From positions 1-56,311 of the forward strand of contig NZ_LRQV01000032.1 in assembly GCF_001567585.1 (NCBI RefSeq): a DNA stretch of 56,311 nt, in the 5' to 3' direction. The notes under the pieces are model-generated. The model saw only the letters and a program-made list of their open reading frames with translations, ran no database searches and was not told the origin of the DNA. Both the position numbers and the translations under genes were made by a program. Shown here piece after piece: positions 42,647-51,573 of the stretch (the first letter of the stretch is position 1; every line of letters begins with the position of its first letter). This DNA is from Micromonospora rosaria. GTDB lineage: Bacteria; Actinomycetota; Actinomycetes; Mycobacteriales; Micromonosporaceae.

Positions 42647-44059
42647 TTAGGCGGAACGTGAGCCCGCCACGGCTGCGTCGCCGACCCCGTCCCCCGGACG
42701 GATGACCGCCGGCGGCACCACCCGACCGGCGAGCAGCGCGCCGAGCAGGGCGCAGCCGACCGCCACGGCCAGCATGGCCAGGTACGTCCCCGGGCCGGGC
42801 GCGGCGCCGACGGCGAGCACCGAACCGGTCAGCGCCAGCACGACGGCGGTGCACAGGTTGTCGCCCAGTTGCAGCGACGAACTGTTGCGGCCCTGCTCAC
42901 CGGGGGCGGACAGGGCCAGGGTGAGCACCGACAGCGACGGGTACGTCAGGCCCATGCCGAGCCCGGCCACCGCCCAGCCGACCACCCCGACCGCCACCGG
43001 CACGGCGGGCAGGACGCCGAGCATCACCGTCGCCGTGCCGACCGTCAGGCAGGTCAGCCCCACCCGGGGCAGGGTCGCCAGGGACCGGGGCGCGACCCGG
43101 CCCTGCACCCACGCGCCCAGCGACCAGGAGAGGGCACCGGTGGTGAGGACCAGCCCGGCGGCGGTCGGCGAGAAGCCCCGCTCCCGGGAGAGCATCAACG
43201 GGATGACCACCTCGGCGCTGGCGAAGGCGGCGGCGGCCAGCCCGCGCAGCCCCACCACCGTGGGCAAACCCCGCGCCGCCCGCAGGAACCCCGCCGGCAG
43301 CAGCCGGGGCACCGAGCCGGCCAGGCCAACCAGGGCGGCACCGACGAGGACCACGGCGAGCACGCCGCGCTGCTGCCCGCCGTAGTGCAGCAGGGCGGCA
43401 CTCACCCCCGCCGCGCAGGCCCAGGCGATCCGCGTCCGGGCGCCCGGCGCGGGACGGCTCGCGGCCGGCGTCCCGATTTGGCGTACGCCGGAGTGCACCA
43501 GCAGCGCCGCCGGCACCGCCACCACCGGCACGGCGAGGAAGACCCACCGCCACCCGAGGTGCTCGACGACCAGCCCGGCCACCGCCGGGCCGACCAGCGA
43601 GGGTACGACCCAGGCCGCGGCGAAGGCGGCGAAGACCTTGCGCCGCAGGTTCTCGGGGTACGCCTGCCCGACGACGACGTACAGCGCCACGGTGAGCAGG
43701 CCCGAGCCGAAGCCCTGCACCATCCGGCCGACGACGAGCAACTCCATCACCGGGGCGCTCCCGGCGACGAGCAGCCCGACCACGAACCAGCCCACCCCGT
43801 GCCACATCGGTCGCCGTGGCCCCCGCGCGTCGCACCAGATGCCGGAGACCACCATGGCGATCACCCCGGCGGCGAACGTGCCCCCGAACGCCAGGCCGTA
43901 GAGGGCCAGCCCGTCCAGGGCGGCGGCCACCGTCGGCATGGCGGTGCCGACCGCCAGCGCCTCGAAGGCCAGCAGGGACACCAGGGCGACACTGCCCACG
44001 GTCATCGCCCGCAGGTGCGGGGCGTACAGCCGGTCGCTGGCCGGCGGTTCGGTCACCAT
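42647..44059 (-). CDS. MFS family transporter
   Basis: 470 residues with about 12 to 14 hydrophobic segments; the major facilitator signature after TM2 is present as GIWCDARGPRRP (about 70-85), and GLLTVALYVVVGQAYPENLR RKVFAAFAA follows. Half the protein between residues 200 and 230 is an Arg-rich central loop. The type resembles drug-export MFS proteins of actinobacteria. ATG 44059 is followed by GTG 44056; either may be used. Its upstream region has a tandem repeat and 15-bp inverted repeat that look like an operator (44075-44148). Confidence 0.9.
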   Translation of the reverse strand: MVTEPPASDRLYAPHLRAMTVGSVALVSLLAFEALAVGTAMPTVAAALDGLALYGLAFGGTFAAGVIAMVVSGIWCDARGPRRPMWHGVGWFVVGLLVAGSAPVMELLVVGRMVQGFGSGLLTVALYVVVGQAYPENLRRKVFAAFAAAWVVPSLVGPAVAGLVVEHLGWRWVFLAVPVVAVPAALLVHSGVRQIGTPAASRPAPGARTRIAWACAAGVSAALLHYGGQQRGVLAVVLVGAALVGLAGSVPRLLPAGFLRAARGLPTVVGLRGLAAAAFASAEVVIPLMLSRERGFSPTAAGLVLTTGALSWSLGAWVQGRVAPRSLATLPRVGLTCLTVGTATVMLGVLPAVPVAVGVVGWAVAGLGMGLTYPSLSVLTLALSAPGEQGRNSSSLQLGDNLCTAVVLALTGSVLAVGAAPGPGTYLAMLAVAVGCALLGALLAGRVVPPAVIRPGDGVGDAAVAGSRSA

Positions 44060-44074
44060 GACCCCGAGCCTGCT

Positions 44075-44148
44075 CCTTGCACCCGGCTTCAGGTCAAGCC
44101 GGGTGCAAGGTCACGCCGGGTGCAAGGTCACGCCGGGCTCAGGTCACA
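44075..44148. promoter_or_regulatory. Operator-like tandem and inverted repeats upstream of MFS gene
   Basis: CCTTGCACCCGGCTT (44075-44089) is the exact complement of AAGCCGGGTGCAAGG (44096-44110), six bases apart. GCCGGGTGCAAGGTCAC then repeats at 44098-44114, 44115-44131 and (one base shorter, with changes) 44132-44148. TTGACCT appears within the repeats on the minus strand and could serve as a -35 box. Likely regulator-controlled expression of the transporter; the regulator is not encoded next to it. Confidence 0.55.
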
Positions 44149-44169
44149 CCGACGACGGCGAAGGTGGCG

Positions 44170-44430
44170 TCAGGCGTTCTCCAGGGCCTCGCCGATCCCC
44201 TTGGCCAGACCGGAGAGGTGCTGGTCGGCGAGGAGGTGGCCGGCGGTGATGACCAACGCCAACGGCCACTCGATCACCCCGACGGCGGCGAGCACGCCCA
44301 GCCCGGCGTAGTAGGCGACCTTGTCCGGCGGCGGCACGGCCACCTCGCCGACCATCGGGATCTCCACCCGACGGTTGTACGTGTGCACCATCTCCCGTGT
44401 GTCGCTGAGCTGCCCCAGCACCGATCCCAT
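44170..44430 (-). CDS. Small membrane protein next to CtpI-like ATPase
   Basis: 86 residues from ATG 44430 with GGAGG five bases upstream (MGSVLGQLSDTREMVHTYNR). A soluble front is followed by two hydrophobic segments (about 30-50 and 53-66: AYYAGLGVLAAVGVIEWPLA, LALVITAGHLLADQHL). No recognised family. It is divergent from the P-type ATPase gene across 215 bases, and genes of this kind flank CtpI-type ATPases in other actinobacteria as far as I recall. Confidence 0.75.
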   Translation of the reverse strand: MGSVLGQLSDTREMVHTYNRRVEIPMVGEVAVPPPDKVAYYAGLGVLAAVGVIEWPLALVITAGHLLADQHLSGLAKGIGEALENA

Positions 44431-44645
44431 CCTGGCCTCCCCGATGTCGGACGACCATCCCCGGATTCCACCGACGCCCCGGTCCATGCCCCCGACCAGC
44501 GCCGAACCGCAGGCGGGCAGGCGAAAACCGGAGGCATAACGGACGCGACGGCGGGAAGGCAGGCCGCCGGACCAAACGGCGCGGGAGGCGAGATGGGGCA
44601 GCTCACGGGCGTGGACGCCGGTACCGGTAGCGGACGTACCCCTTC

Positions 44646-47600
44646 ATGACCCCGCTGGGCCGCCTCGCCGGCCTGCTCCGCGCGCCGGTGGGGGTGCCGC
44701 CGCTGGCGGGCATGCCGTCGCTGCCCGCGGTACCCCGGGTGGTCGACGACGCGACCCGGACCGTCGGGACGGCCGCGACCAGGCTGGCCCGGATGGCCGG
44801 ACTCAGCCGGCGACGGGTCTGGTCCACCGATGGGCGGCACCACATCGAGGTGCACGGGGTCTGCCAGGACGGCGGGGACGTGCTGGCCCGGCAGGTCGAG
44901 GCGGCGCTGGAGCGGCTGCCCGGGGTGACCTGGGCCCGGGTCAACGCCCCGTCCGGCCGGGTGGTGGTCGCCGTCGGGGAACCCGCGCCCCGGCTGAAGG
45001 ACCTGATCGCCACGGTCGTCCGGGCCGAACGCCGGTGCGAGCACGAACCCGACCCGGACATCCCGCCGCCGCACCCACCGGAGGAGGGCCCCCGGACCGC
45101 CCGCACCCTGGGCGCGCTGGTCTCCGACGGCCTGGGCCTGACCATCTCCGCCGCCACCCGGATCCTGCCGCTCACCCCGGTCCCCGGCGAGGTGGCCGGC
45201 CTGCTCACCGCCATCGACCTGCACCCCCGCCTGCACGCGCTGGCCAGCCGGGGCCTGCACGCCGACCCCCGTACCGACGTGCTCTTCCCGCTCGCCGAGG
45301 CGGTGGTGCAGGGGTTGACCGGCGGCTGGGCCGGGATCGTCCTGGACGGCGCGCAGCGGGTGGTCCAGTGGGGCGAGGCCCGCGCCCAGCTGCACACCTG
45401 GGAGCAGGCGGAGCCCCGGCTGACCGGCACGCCGGACCGGGCCAAGGCGCGGGCCCCGGAGGTGGGCCGGCCCCGACCGAAGCCGGACGGCGTCGCCGAG
45501 CGGTACGTGATGCGGGCGCTCGCCGCCGGGGCCGCCGCCGGGGCCGCCGCGCTGCCGACGCTCGGCGGCAAGCGGGCCGCCGCCCTCGCCCTGTCCAGCC
45601 TCCCCAAGGCCCCCGGCAGCGGCCGGGAGGGGTACGCCGCCCAACTCGGCACCCTGCTGGCCCGGCGCGGGGTGATCGCCATGGACCGCAGCGTGCTGCG
45701 GGAACTGGACCGGATCGACACGGTGCTGGTGGACGCCGCCGTGCTCGGGTCGGGCCGCAGCGTCCTGGCCGACCTGGCCCCGCTGGCCGGAGCGGAGACC
45801 GAACAGGTGGCGGCCCGCGCCTTCGAGCTGTTCGACCCGAACGCCGCCGACCAGGTCCGGCACGCCGACGGGTGGCGGCTCGGCCCGCTGGACCGGCTGA
45901 CCGTCACCGACCCCGGCGACACCGAGGGCAGTCGGGAACTGCGCGCCACCGGCGGCCACCTGCTCGGGTTGGCCCGCCACGACACGCTCACCGCCGTCCT
46001 GCGGGTCGAGGCGGAACCCGCGCCCGGCACGGACGCCCTGCCCACGGCCGCCCGGCAGGCCGGGTTGCGGCTGGTCGTCGCCGCGCCGGACGCCGACCGG
46101 TACGGCTTCGCCGACGCCGTCCTGCCCGCCGGGGACCGGCTCGCCGAGTCGGTACGGCACCTGCAACGCGACGGTGCCGTGGTGCTGGTGGTCTCCGGGG
46201 ACCGGGCGGCGCTGGCCGCCGCGGACTGCGGGCTCGGCGTGGCCGGGCCGGACGACCCGCCGCCCTGGGGGGCGCACCTGCTCGTCGGCACCGACCTGCG
46301 GGTGGCCGCGCTGATCGTGGAGGCGGTCGGGGTGGCCCGCCGGATGACCCGGCAGAACGTCCGGATCGCCATGGCCGGCAGCGGGCTGGGCGCGCTGGGC
46401 GCGTTCACCGCCCCGCCCGAGCATTTGCCGGGACGTACCCTGGCCTCGGTCAACGCGGCCGGCGCGCTGGCCTTCGTGCACGGGGTCTGGCGGGCCCACC
46501 AGCTCCCCGCGCCCGCCGACACCCCCACCGCGCCCACCACGGCGTGGCACCTGATGCCGACGGCCGCGGCGCTGCGCCGGCTCGACACCGGCCGGGACGG
46601 GCTGACCTCGGCGGAGGCCGCCCGGCGGCACGGTGCCGGGACGGGGCCGCAGCCGGGGCCGGCCGGTCTGCTGCGGGCCTTCGTCGACGAGTTGAACAAC
46701 CCGCTCACCCCGGTCCTCGCCGCCGGGGCGGTGCTCTCCGCCTCCTTCGGCTCGCTGGTCGACGCCGCCCTGGTCGGCGGGGTGGTCGGCGGATCGGCCC
46801 TGGTCGGCGCGGTGCACCGACGTCGGACCGAACGGTCCCTGGCCGAGTTGCTGTCCCGTTCGGCGGTCACCGCCCGGGTCCGCCGTGACGGCGACGAGCA
46901 GGTGGTACCCGCAGACGACCTGGTCCCCGGGGACGTGGTCGTGCTGGCCCCCGGGGACGCGGTACCGGCCGACTGCCGGGTGCTGGACGCGGTCGGGCTG
47001 GAGGCCGACGAGTCCTCGCTGACCGGGGAGTCGCTGCCGGTGGCGAAGACCTCCGAGCCGGTGGTCGCCGGGGCGATCGCCGAGCGTCGCTCCATGGTGT
47101 ACGAGGGCACCACCGTCGCCACCGGCCACGGCGTCGCCCTGGTCGTCGCCGTCGGCGCCGACACCGAGGCGGGACGCAGCATGGCGCTGGCCCGGCAGGG
47201 CGCACCCACCGGCGGGGTGGAGGCCCGGCTGGAACGGCTGACCAGCAAGTCCGTACCGCTCGCCATCGCCTCGGCGGTCGCGGTCGCCGGGGCCGGGCTG
47301 GTCCGGGGCGTACCGCTGGCCGAGACGGCCGCCACCGCCGCGAACCTCGCCGTCGCCTCGGTGCCGGAGGGGCTGCCCTTCATGGTCAGCGCGGCGCAGC
47401 TCGCGGCGGCCCGGCGGCTGGCCGAGCACGGGGCGCTGGTGCGCAACCCGCGCACCATCGAGGCGTTGGGCCGGGTCGACGTGCTCTGCTTCGACAAGAC
47501 CGGCACCCTCACCGAGGGGCGGCTGGTGCTCTCCGGGATCGGCGACGGCGACCGGTACGCCCCGACCGACCAGTTGGACGGGCACCTGCGGCGGGTGCTG

Positions 47601-49157
47601 GCGGTGGGCCTGCGCGCCACCCCGGCCGCCGACGACCCGGAGGAACTGCCCGAGCAGACCGACCGGGCGGTACGCCGGGGCGCCCGCACGGCGGAGGTGA
47701 CCGAGCAGACCGGGGCGCGGGCGTGGCGGCCGGCGGGCAGCCTGCCGTTCGAGCCGTCCCGGGGGTACCACGCCACCTCCGGCACCTGCGACGGTGGCCA
47801 GTTGCTCAGCGTGAAGGGCGCCCCGGAGACGGTGCTGCCCCGGTGCACCACCCGCCGGACCCGTGCCGGTGTGGAGCCGCTGGACGAGGCGGGCCGGCAG
47901 CGGGTGCAGGAGGAGCTGGTCCGGCACGCCACCGCCGGCCAGCGGATCCTCGCCGTGGCCGAGCGCCCGGTCGACGCCGGGGACCTCGACGACGACCAGG
48001 TGCGGGAGCTGACCTTCGTCGGCCTGCTCGCCCTCGCCGACGGGGTCCGCGCCAGCGCCGCCCCGGCGGTGGCCGACATCCGCCGCGCCGGGGTGCACAC
48101 CATCATGATCACCGGGGACCATCCGGCCACCGCCGCGGCGATCGCCGGGCGGATCAGCCCCGGCGACGGGCAGCGGGTGGTGACCGCCAGCGAACTCGAC
48201 GACCTGGACGACGCGGCGGTCGCGCAACGGCTGGCCGCCACCGACGTGGTCGCCCGGTGCACCCCCACCCACAAGGTACGGATCATCCAGGCGCTGCGGG
48301 CGGCGGGCCGGACGGTGGCGATGACCGGGGACGGCGCGAACGACGCCCCGGCGATCCGGCTGGCCGACGTCGGCATCGCGCTGGGCCAGCGCGGCACCCC
48401 GGCCGCCCGCGCCGCCGCCGACCTGGTGGTCACCGACGACCGGCTGGAGACGATCATCGCCACCCTGGCCGAGGGGCGGGCCATGTGGTCCTCGGTCCGG
48501 CACGGGCTGAGCATCCTGGTCGGCGGCAACCTCGGGGAGATCGCGTTCAGCATCGTCAGCGCCGCCGCGACCGGCCGGTCCGCCCTCAACGGCCGCCAAC
48601 TGCTGCTGGTGAACCTGCTCACCGACCTGGCCCCGGCGCTGGCCATCGCGGTCCGGCCACCCGATGCGGGGCACAGCGAGAACCTGCTCCGGGAGGGCCC
48701 GGACACCTCGCTGGGCCGCACCCTGGACCGGGAGATCACGCTCCGCGCCACCTCCACCGCGCTCGGCGCGACGGTCGGCTGGACCCTGGCCCGGTGGACC
48801 GGCACCCAGCGCCGGGCCGGGACGGTCGCGCTGGCCGCCCTGGTCGGCACCCAGCTCGGGCAGACCGTCCTGGCCGGCGGCACCAGCCCCGGGGTGCTGC
48901 TCTCCACCGCCGCCTCGGTCGGCGTCCTGGTGGCGGTGGTGCAGACCCCCGGCCTGAGCCAGTTCTTCGGCTGCACCCCGCTGGGCCCGGTGGGGTGGGG
49001 CATCGCCGCCGGGTCGGCGGCCGGCGCGACCCTCGCCAACGGCGCGCTGACCCGCCTGGTCGAGCGCCTGCCGCAGCCCTCCGGCGACCTGGGCGACGCC
49101 GCCCTGTCCACAATCGCCGAACACCTACGCCGACCATCGGCCCACCCGACGCCGTAG
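44646..49157 (+). CDS. ctpI: CtpI-like P-type ATPase with a fused degenerate N-terminal ATPase module
   Basis: Cation pump of 1503 residues. C-terminal half (about 640-1503) is a complete P-type ATPase: TGES (793-796), VPEGLPFM (intramembrane PEGL motif), the phosphorylated Asp950 in DKTGTLTEG, and MTGDGANDAPA (T1227 onward). The PEGL motif is of P2-type (calcium-like) rather than heavy-metal (CPx) type. The N-terminal 640 residues contain an HMA-like ferredoxin fold (HHIEVHGVCQDGGDVLARQV) without CxxC, and a second HAD-like region: VLVDAAVLGSG (Asp363, in place of DKTGT) and VLVVSGDRAALAAADCGLGV (in place of the MVGDGxNDAPAL motif). Those active-site residues are lost, so the first module cannot be phosphorylated. 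This layout fits the mycobacterial CtpI group of giant ATPases. Ion specificity is unknown. Confidence 0.9.
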   Translation: MTPLGRLAGLLRAPVGVPPLAGMPSLPAVPRVVDDATRTVGTAATRLARMAGLSRRRVWSTDGRHHIEVHGVCQDGGDVLARQVEAALERLPGVTWARVNAPSGRVVVAVGEPAPRLKDLIATVVRAERRCEHEPDPDIPPPHPPEEGPRTARTLGALVSDGLGLTISAATRILPLTPVPGEVAGLLTAIDLHPRLHALASRGLHADPRTDVLFPLAEAVVQGLTGGWAGIVLDGAQRVVQWGEARAQLHTWEQAEPRLTGTPDRAKARAPEVGRPRPKPDGVAERYVMRALAAGAAAGAAALPTLGGKRAAALALSSLPKAPGSGREGYAAQLGTLLARRGVIAMDRSVLRELDRIDTVLVDAAVLGSGRSVLADLAPLAGAETEQVAARAFELFDPNAADQVRHADGWRLGPLDRLTVTDPGDTEGSRELRATGGHLLGLARHDTLTAVLRVEAEPAPGTDALPTAARQAGLRLVVAAPDADRYGFADAVLPAGDRLAESVRHLQRDGAVVLVVSGDRAALAAADCGLGVAGPDDPPPWGAHLLVGTDLRVAALIVEAVGVARRMTRQNVRIAMAGSGLGALGAFTAPPEHLPGRTLASVNAAGALAFVHGVWRAHQLPAPADTPTAPTTAWHLMPTAAALRRLDTGRDGLTSAEAARRHGAGTGPQPGPAGLLRAFVDELNNPLTPVLAAGAVLSASFGSLVDAALVGGVVGGSALVGAVHRRRTERSLAELLSRSAVTARVRRDGDEQVVPADDLVPGDVVVLAPGDAVPADCRVLDAVGLEADESSLTGESLPVAKTSEPVVAGAIAERRSMVYEGTTVATGHGVALVVAVGADTEAGRSMALARQGAPTGGVEARLERLTSKSVPLAIASAVAVAGAGLVRGVPLAETAATAANLAVASVPEGLPFMVSAAQLAAARRLAEHGALVRNPRTIEALGRVDVLCFDKTGTLTEGRLVLSGIGDGDRYAPTDQLDGHLRRVLAVGLRATPAADDPEELPEQTDRAVRRGARTAEVTEQTGARAWRPAGSLPFEPSRGYHATSGTCDGGQLLSVKGAPETVLPRCTTRRTRAGVEPLDEAGRQRVQEELVRHATAGQRILAVAERPVDAGDLDDDQVRELTFVGLLALADGVRASAAPAVADIRRAGVHTIMITGDHPATAAAIAGRISPGDGQRVVTASELDDLDDAAVAQRLAATDVVARCTPTHKVRIIQALRAAGRTVAMTGDGANDAPAIRLADVGIALGQRGTPAARAAADLVVTDDRLETIIATLAEGRAMWSSVRHGLSILVGGNLGEIAFSIVSAAATGRSALNGRQLLLVNLLTDLAPALAIAVRPPDAGHSENLLREGPDTSLGRTLDREITLRATSTALGATVGWTLARWTGTQRRAGTVALAALVGTQLGQTVLAGGTSPGVLLSTAASVGVLVAVVQTPGLSQFFGCTPLGPVGWGIAAGSAAGATLANGALTRLVERLPQPSGDLGDAALSTIAEHLRRPSAHPTP

Positions 49158-49676
49158 CCCGGACCGGGACGGCGGCCGGAGTGTCCCCGCCGGTCCAGGC
49201 GCCCTCGCCGCGGCCGGCTGGACGACGAGGTGCGCGCGTTCCCTCCGGTCGCCGGGCGGCATGGTGCTGTCCGCGTCCTTTCGAGCTGCCCTCATGGCCG
49301 GGGCAGCCGCCCCGCGCGGCTGACCGGCCCCGGACGACAATCTCGAACACGCGGTGCGACAGGCACCTCGGACACGCGGTGCGACAGGCACCTCGGACAC
49401 GCGGGGTGGCGGGCAGCCTCGGACACGCGGGGTGGCGGGCCCAGGGTCGCCGGCGGCCGGCCGGCGGTCGCATAGACGGGGCAGTTCGAAAGGACGCGCG
49501 CGGCAACTGCCCGGTGGGGTGGCACCGGGCCGACCGGATCAGATTCAGGGCAGGGGTTTTCCCTGGTCCGGGAGGGGGTACCGAGGCCAGCGACCCAGGC
49601 GGCCCGGCTCATCCCAAGGCGCGGTCGCCGAGACGAAGACGCCGATCGTCTCGACCGACTCACCTGGGAGGACCGG
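49158..49676. other. Intergenic region between ctpI and kinase
   Basis: 519 bases without a supported gene. It contains the tandem repeat described at 49345 and, at 49669-49676, the kinase ribosome binding site. Confidence 0.45.
49345..49441. repeat. Tandem repeat, four units of 25-26 bp
   Basis: Unit GACACGCGGTGCGACAGGCA CCTCG: copies start at 49345 (with one inserted A), 49371, 49396 and 49422; the last two read GACACGCGGGGTGGCGGGC. Each unit has an imperfect CGAGGTGCC/GGCACCTCG pairing. No spacers, so not CRISPR. Confidence 0.75.
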
Positions 49677-51551
49677 ATGCAGGTGCTGGGAGGCCGCTAC
49701 CAGCTCGTCGAGCCGGTGGGCGAGGGTGGGATGGCAGTCGTCTGGCGGGCCACCGACCGGGTGCTCCGCCGGACCGTCGCGGTCAAGCTGCTCGCGTCGC
49801 GGCTGGCCACCGAGGAACGGTTCCGGGCCCGGGTACGCCAGGAGGCGTACGCGGCGGCCCAGCTCAACCACCCGCACATCGCTGGCGTGTACGACTACGG
49901 CGAGACCCGGCACGGCCGCCAGCGCAAGGTGCCGTACCTGGTCCTGGAGTTCGTCGACGGCGGGACGCTGGCCGAACGGCTGCGGGGTACGGGCGCGCTG
50001 GACTGGCCGGACACCGTCCGGATCGGTGCGGACGTCGCCGCCGCGCTGGCCGCCGCGCACGCCGCCGGGCTGGTCCACCGGGACGTGAAGCCCGCCAACG
50101 TCATGCTCTCCCCGGCCGGGGTGAAGGTGGTCGACCTGGGCATCGCCGAGTCGGTCGGCCAGCCCACCGACCTGGGCACCGGCGAGGTGCTGGGCACACC
50201 CCGGTACATGGCCCCCGAGCAGGCGCGCGGCGAGGCCGCGGTCCCCGCCAGCGACCTGTACGCGCTGGGCCTGCTGCTGATCGAGTGCCTCACCGGCCGG
50301 CCCCCGGCGCACGGCTCGACCCCGACCGAGCTGATCCGCCAGCGCCAGAAGGGCATCGGCCCGGCGGTACCGGACGTGCCGGGCCTGCCCGAGGATGTCA
50401 CCGAGCTGTGCCGGCGCTGCCTGGCACCGGATCCGGCCGACCGGCCCAGCGCTGTGGCGGCGGCCGAGATCCTGGCCCGGGTCGCCGGCCCTCGTCCCCT
50501 GACCACACCCGGCACGCCGCCCGCCCCCGTCCCCGTTCCCGTCCCGGCGAGCGCAGCCGGCCCCGCCGCCCTGACCGACACCGGCGCGCTGACCAGCACC
50601 GGCGCGCTCACCGGCACGGCCGGTGCGGGGAGCCGACGCCCGGCGGGCGGCGCGGTGGCCGGCGGACCGGGTCGACCGGGCACCCGGGCCGGGGACGGTT
50701 CGGGCCGGCGGGGTGCGGACGAGCGACGGCGACGCCACCCGCTGCTGCTCGCGGCGGCCCCGGCGGCGATCCTGGTGGCCGTCCTCGGTACCCAACTGCC
50801 CGGGGTCGGTACGGCCGACGACTCGGGCGACGGCGTCCGGGCCGACGCCGCCCCGGTGGAGCCCGTCCCCGGCTGCGCGGCCCGGTACGTGGCCCGGCAC
50901 GACCTGGACGGCACCTTCGTCGCCGAGGTAGTGGTCACCAACTCCGGCACCGCCGTGCTGCCCTCGTGGCAGCTCGGCTTCACCCTGCCCGCCGGGCAGC
51001 GGCTGGTCGGCAGCCCGGACGACGTCGAGGTTCGCCAGCAGGGCCAGGGGATCACGGTCCGGGCCGGGCAGGCCCTCACCCCGGGCGGCACCACCACCCT
51101 GTCGGTACGTGGCACGCACGACGTGACGGGAGCCGGGGCGCCTCGCGAGTTCACCCTCAACGGCACCCGGTGCGACCAGGCCTTCGCCACCGTCACCTCG
51201 GCCTCGGGGCCGACGTCGGTGACGTCGACCGGGGATACGGGTGGCATCGGTGCCGCCGACGGCGAGCCGTCGGCGGCACCGACCCCGACCCCGACCGGGG
51301 AGGACCGCCCGGGGCGTCCGCTGCCGATTCCCAGCGAGGTGCCGTCGCCGGGCACCGGCGGCGAGACGCCCGATCCGGAGCCGACCAGCCCCAGCCCGTC
51401 GCCCTCGACCGGTACGCCCCCGCCGGAGCCGACCGGTACGCCCTCCCCGGAGCCGACCGGGCCGTCGGAGCCCCCGGGCCCCGGCGAGGACGACGACACC
51501 GGCTCCTCCTCCCCGTCGGCCAGCGCTCCCGCCCCCGCCACCGACCGGTGA
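49677..51551 (+). CDS. Receptor-like Ser/Thr kinase with extracellular CBM2-like domain
   Basis: 624 residues from ATG 49677 with GGAGG five bases upstream. Kinase domain 1-270: GEGGMAVVW (15-23), Lys37, HRDVKPANV (134-142), and DLG (153-155) in place of DFG; APE is seen as MAPEQ. A Pro/Ala linker leads to one membrane segment (about 362-383), then an extracellular domain at about 395-505 that looks like a family 2 carbohydrate-binding module: Cys400 and Cys499 bracket the domain, with FVAEVVVTNSGTAVLPSWQL and PREFTLNGTRCD. The final 110 residues are a Pro/Ser/Thr-rich tail. It would sense polysaccharide (cellulose, chitin or cell-wall glycan) and signal inward. Downstream genes face it; no operon is visible. 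Confidence 0.85.
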   Translation: MQVLGGRYQLVEPVGEGGMAVVWRATDRVLRRTVAVKLLASRLATEERFRARVRQEAYAAAQLNHPHIAGVYDYGETRHGRQRKVPYLVLEFVDGGTLAERLRGTGALDWPDTVRIGADVAAALAAAHAAGLVHRDVKPANVMLSPAGVKVVDLGIAESVGQPTDLGTGEVLGTPRYMAPEQARGEAAVPASDLYALGLLLIECLTGRPPAHGSTPTELIRQRQKGIGPAVPDVPGLPEDVTELCRRCLAPDPADRPSAVAAAEILARVAGPRPLTTPGTPPAPVPVPVPASAAGPAALTDTGALTSTGALTGTAGAGSRRPAGGAVAGGPGRPGTRAGDGSGRRGADERRRRHPLLLAAAPAAILVAVLGTQLPGVGTADDSGDGVRADAAPVEPVPGCAARYVARHDLDGTFVAEVVVTNSGTAVLPSWQLGFTLPAGQRLVGSPDDVEVRQQGQGITVRAGQALTPGGTTTLSVRGTHDVTGAGAPREFTLNGTRCDQAFATVTSASGPTSVTSTGDTGGIGAADGEPSAAPTPTPTGEDRPGRPLPIPSEVPSPGTGGETPDPEPTSPSPSPSTGTPPPEPTGTPSPEPTGPSEPPGPGEDDDTGSSSPSASAPAPATDR

Positions 51552-51573
51552 CCGGCGCAAGGCACCGACCGGG

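Noticed and set aside
44274..49124. A 1616-codon open frame on the minus strand opposite the P-type ATPase
   Set aside because: Its translation is Gly/Arg/Gln-rich low complexity without any domain; it is the mirror of a GC-rich codon pattern. The plus-strand frame has clear ATPase motifs.
49158..49344. A gene in the spacer after ctpI
   Set aside because: Open frames exist in both directions, but none has a start site or protein-like composition.
49345..49441. Possible CRISPR array
   Set aside because: The units adjoin each other with no unique spacers; it is a simple tandem repeat and there are no cas genes.
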